Source of the DNA: Membranipora membranacea
Taxonomy: Eukaryota; Bryozoa; Gymnolaemata; Cheilostomatida; Membraniporidae
Assembly: GCA_914767715.1 (NCBI GenBank)
Contig: OU612074.1
Span: forward strand, 9,892,062 to 9,956,061
Reading direction: 5' to 3'
Length of the DNA: 64,000 nucleotides
Numbering within the stretch: the first letter of the stretch is position 1; each line of letters begins with the position of its first letter. Positions 60,608 through 64,000 of this stretch are shown in pieces. The translations under genes and the position numbers were made by a program. The notes beneath the pieces are model-generated. The model made no database searches. It had not been told where the DNA came from and was given only the letters and a program-made list of their open reading frames with translations.

Positions 60608-61872
60608 TAGAAAATGAAAAATCTGTCTAACATGTTAAGAGTGTTAAAGACCTCATAGCATTCCATTCCATGTTAACCACCAGTTTTATTTTATTAACTA
60701 ATAAACCTCTCAGCAAACAAAAATTAATTTCACATAGCAGCTTATGGATGTACTCTAAAACTTCTGACTGAATTAATTTTCCATAGCAGTATTACTGTAT
60801 TAGCACAGATATAATGATGGTATTAATGTCAATATTGGGCGACCAATAAATGAATGAAGAAATACAAATTTGATCAACAGAAGTAAAGCAAAGTAAATTT
60901 AGCCTTTTAAATGATACCAAAAGAACGTTTGACCATTTGATATATTATTAATATTATTTTCTTATTTAGCCTGAGTGTTGCATACTGGGCTTTAATATAT
61001 CATCACCTGACAAGTAATATTGTTAACATTTACAAAACCAATACATATAGTTGATATGATAATAACATGAAAAGCCATCTTCACAATCATTTGAAACACA
61101 CACTTAAATGGATTCATTTTTCCTTGCCCTACAATGAGAATAAAAAAGTATACTTATTATTGACATTTTTTAAAGGATATAGACTTATTGTAAATTCCAG
61201 GACTACTGATCAAGTGGATCCTGTTTCTCTCCTGGAAGGGCAATTGTTTTGACAGATAAGTATTACAATGTGAGAGCGGTTGGTTGTACAACAAAGCATC
61301 AGTGTTAGGGTATTTTTAAATACCTGACCTGGTTCTGACACAAGGAGGCAATACCCGCAAGTCAAGAACCATGTTCAATACCTGTTCCAACGGAAAAGGA
61401 TGAAGAAAGTATCAAACGTATTTAATAAATTTATCAATACCATCTAACAATGATATTCCTGCCCAAATATGTTACTTCCAATGTAGAAGGTACATAGATC
61501 AGAATTTAGTGCAACTCTCACAGAAATCATGGGGTTCATGATGAAGAAGTATTTTTATATGAATAAAAACAATTTTAAAATATAGTGCATGCAGATAGAC
61601 TAGATAGCCTTTATTTAACAAAAAAGCTATTGGTGTACTTTGCAGTGTAACACAAAGGTACACCGCTCATTTGTTGCGGTGTGTGGAGCGGTTTGGTTTG
61701 ATGGTACAGTTTGAAGGATGCCACTAATCCCCAAGAATCTTCTGAATATATACAGCACTCCTGTCATGAATTGGCAGAGAATACAGCAAACACTCACAAA
61801 CTCTCCTGTTGGTATAGGATGGATGATCTTAATATCTTGCTTTTCAATCATTTCAAGTGCCTTCAAGTTTTC

Positions 61873-63392
61873 CTGTGTACTCGAAAAAAAATTTCAAAGA
61901 ACCTGCTGAGAAACTGAATGTGATTACCAGGATCAGACCAGGTTGTGTTGATATTCTCTCACACAGGCCTGGGTAGTCATAGCAGTTGTACAACCAATTA
62001 CTAGTTACATGTGCTGCTAGTTGGTCAAAACGGTCACCCACCATGGAATGAGCCGAGGTCCGCGGGATCAGCAGTCCTGAATTTTACCACAAGACAACCC
62101 ATCTTATGTATTTTCAATGAAAATTCCAACTAAATCATAATATCAGATTCTCATAAGAATTAGGGAAAACAGAACTCTTCATACGGTTCAGTCTGCTGTT
62201 TTGCTTTTGCAGTCATTACTTGAAAAGCTGTATCCTTTTAGAGTACAAAACGGTTTTACCAGAGTTCAGCTGAAATCAGGTTAAGTAGTGTTGTCTCACA
62301 TGTACCTATTCTATTTTTGCTTAGCAATTCAGATGTGCCAGCAATGTCACCATCAACATCAAAAGCCTTACAACCAATTACCAAACCATATTTATCACTA
62401 TTATTAAAAATGTATTGATACTAATAATGGAGATTTTATTGATCAGGATTTTGGCAGAATCATTAACATGGCACTATGAAGCATTTGTGTTTAGTCTCCA
62501 TTTCCATTATTGCAAGCCAAGTAAAGTTCCACTTTGTGACTGATTGCAAATAATATGAAGATTTAATAAATGCAAAAACAGGATATGAGTTTTATTGCCA
62601 CTATTAGCATTATTTGCAATCAGTTACAAACTTTGCTTGGGTTGCAAGTGGAAATGGGGACTAAACATAAATGCTTCATAGTGCCTTGTTAATGATTCTG
62701 CCAAAATCCTGATCAATAAAATCAGTAAAAATTAATATATCATATAATCATAAAAACCTTAAATGATAGCGATAAATGAGTTGGTAAATGGTTGGAGTGC
62801 TGGAAGTGGTTATTATTGAGGATGACTGCAATACATCATAACTGCTCAGCAAAATTGCTGGTAGGTGAAAATATTAAGAATTCATCTGGATAGCTAGGGG
62901 TGGAATGTATAGGTGAAAACCAGTATCAGTACATGTGAAACAGCGCTACTAAACCTGATTTTCGCTGAACGCTGGTAAATCCGGTCATGACTGCAACAGC
63001 AAAACACCAGACTGTAGGATCCATATTGAACCTAATCAATGCCAAATCCGATAATTATTTCTGATATGAAACTAACATCAAAAGTTGTCTTTACAAAGAT
63101 CTATAACACACCTAAATCTGTTTTCCTAACTCTACCATGAGAATTATTTAGTTGGTCTTTCCATTGCAAGCGTTTAAAATGGGTTGTCTTGGGGTAAAAT
63201 TCAGTAACAGTAAATCCCGAGGACTTAGGCTCAATCTGTTGGGGGTTGGGGAGTGGGATGTTTTGACCAGCTAGCAGTACAGGTAACAAGTAATTGGTTG
63301 TACAACTGCTATGCCTTACTGCGCCTAGTTGAGAGCCTGGTTTTCACATTCAGTTTCTCAGCAGGTGCTTTGAAAAATTTTTGAGTACACAG
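61873..63392. repeat. ~1.5-kb imperfect palindrome
   Basis: Pairs of inverted segments nest around ~62.6 kb: CTGTGTACTC (61873) with its complement at 63392; GCAGTTGTACAACCAATTAC (61980s) with ~63300; TTTTGCAGTCAT (62208) with ~63000; GATCAGGATTTTGGCAGAAT (62440s) with ~62710. Arms are ~75-85% alike with indels. A foldback element or local inverted duplication. Confidence 0.8.
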
Positions 63393-63547
63393 AAATGACT
63401 GTCTCACTATCCAACCATATTTTGCGATTCAGTTACAATAAAATGCCAGAAGGTGTACACTTGATAAAAGAGAAATGGATATAACGGCCATAGATGTTGG
63501 CATTTTTGAGTGTCAATCAAGTTACTGTCACATCTCACATTTCCATC

Positions 63548-64000
63548 CTGAAGAAGCTTAGTCACCATTAGTAAATAATCAACAATATTTACAGTCTCAT
63601 CTACAAGGAGCTAGACATGATTGGAAGAAACATAATCCGGCAGGATATCATTGTATAGACAGTATTAACCATTTTATTAAATACATCTAAACTTACTTCC
63701 TCTTTTTCCGTCCAAGCTAATGATCCCGGATTCAACAGAAATACCATAACTTTGTGTCTATTAGCCTCACTTGCACTTCCAAGTGTTTCTCATAGATAAT
63801 TATGTTATGATTATTGATGATGGCTAATGCAGTCATAGATTCTAGTGGCTACTTAAGGAATATAGGAACTTTTAATAGCTTCCAGCTAATTGAATGCTTT
63901 ACATATTTTGTTGTATATAAAGAGGCATCAACTTAGATAAGTTATCAGTCTTCTCAGTTCACATACTCCTATTGATCTCCAAATAAAGTAAGTTAAGTAT
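63548..64000 (+). repeat. Promoter-region duplication, copy 2 (runs off the window)
   Basis: Near-identical to 53268-53715, including TATATAAA (63914-63921), the initiator-like TCAGTC (63945) and exon 1 with its donor at 63988. Its coding exons would lie about 0.4-0.75 kb beyond the window. Confidence 0.9.

Larger units (their letters stand above)
59120..61390 (+). repeat. Inverted segmental duplication, arm 2
   Basis: Matches the complement of 47640-49890 and contains the plus-strand precursor gene. Confidence 0.85.

Overview
The window is AT-rich animal (metazoan) nuclear DNA. Genes are split by GT-AG introns with GTAAG-type donors and pyrimidine-rich acceptors, promoters carry TATA boxes and 3' ends carry AATAAA. 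The rest is dense with tRNA-derived SINEs, foldback and TIR elements and non-LTR retrotransposon remains. Nothing fixes the species; an invertebrate is likely, and an early-branching one is possible but unproven.

Layout. 1-7.8 kb: a five-exon, single-pass membrane protein with a mucin-like ectodomain (its 5' end lies before the window). 10.8-12.9 kb: a secreted protein built of 8-residue Val/Gly repeats, without Cys or aromatic residues in its main exon. 14.0-16.1 kb: a transposon with long inverted ends, one of which holds a nested TTAA-flanked MITE. 17.3-17.75 kb: a probable solo LTR. 18.25-32.4 kb: two head-to-tail copies of a ~7.1 kb block, each carrying a decayed endonuclease (RLE-type) non-LTR retrotransposon; a third, deleted element lies at 36.6-37.4 kb. 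34 kb: a minus-strand gene for a coiled-coil protein with a glycine-rich hydrophobic tail. 35-47 kb: SINEs, MITEs and one orphan terminal exon.

47.6-61.4 kb holds the most interesting content. Two paralogous genes, at 48.4-49.44 kb (minus) and 59.47-60.7 kb (plus), encode secreted precursors cut into short basic peptides by repeated R-x-K-R (furin-type) sites; they lie in a ~2.2 kb inverted duplication. Between them, at 53.66-54.83 kb, an intron-split gene encodes a 52-residue secreted peptide with an amphipathic, cationic mature part. A near-identical copy of its promoter and first exon begins at 63.55 kb and runs off the window, so a sister gene probably follows. All three genes share one plan: TATA box, untranslated first exon, tiny signal-peptide exon, phase-1 intron, then the mature part. 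This looks like a local family of secreted peptide genes (defence, venom-like or signalling; function unknown).

The remaining sequence is intron, intergenic DNA and repeats. Comparisons and exon joins were made by eye without database searches.
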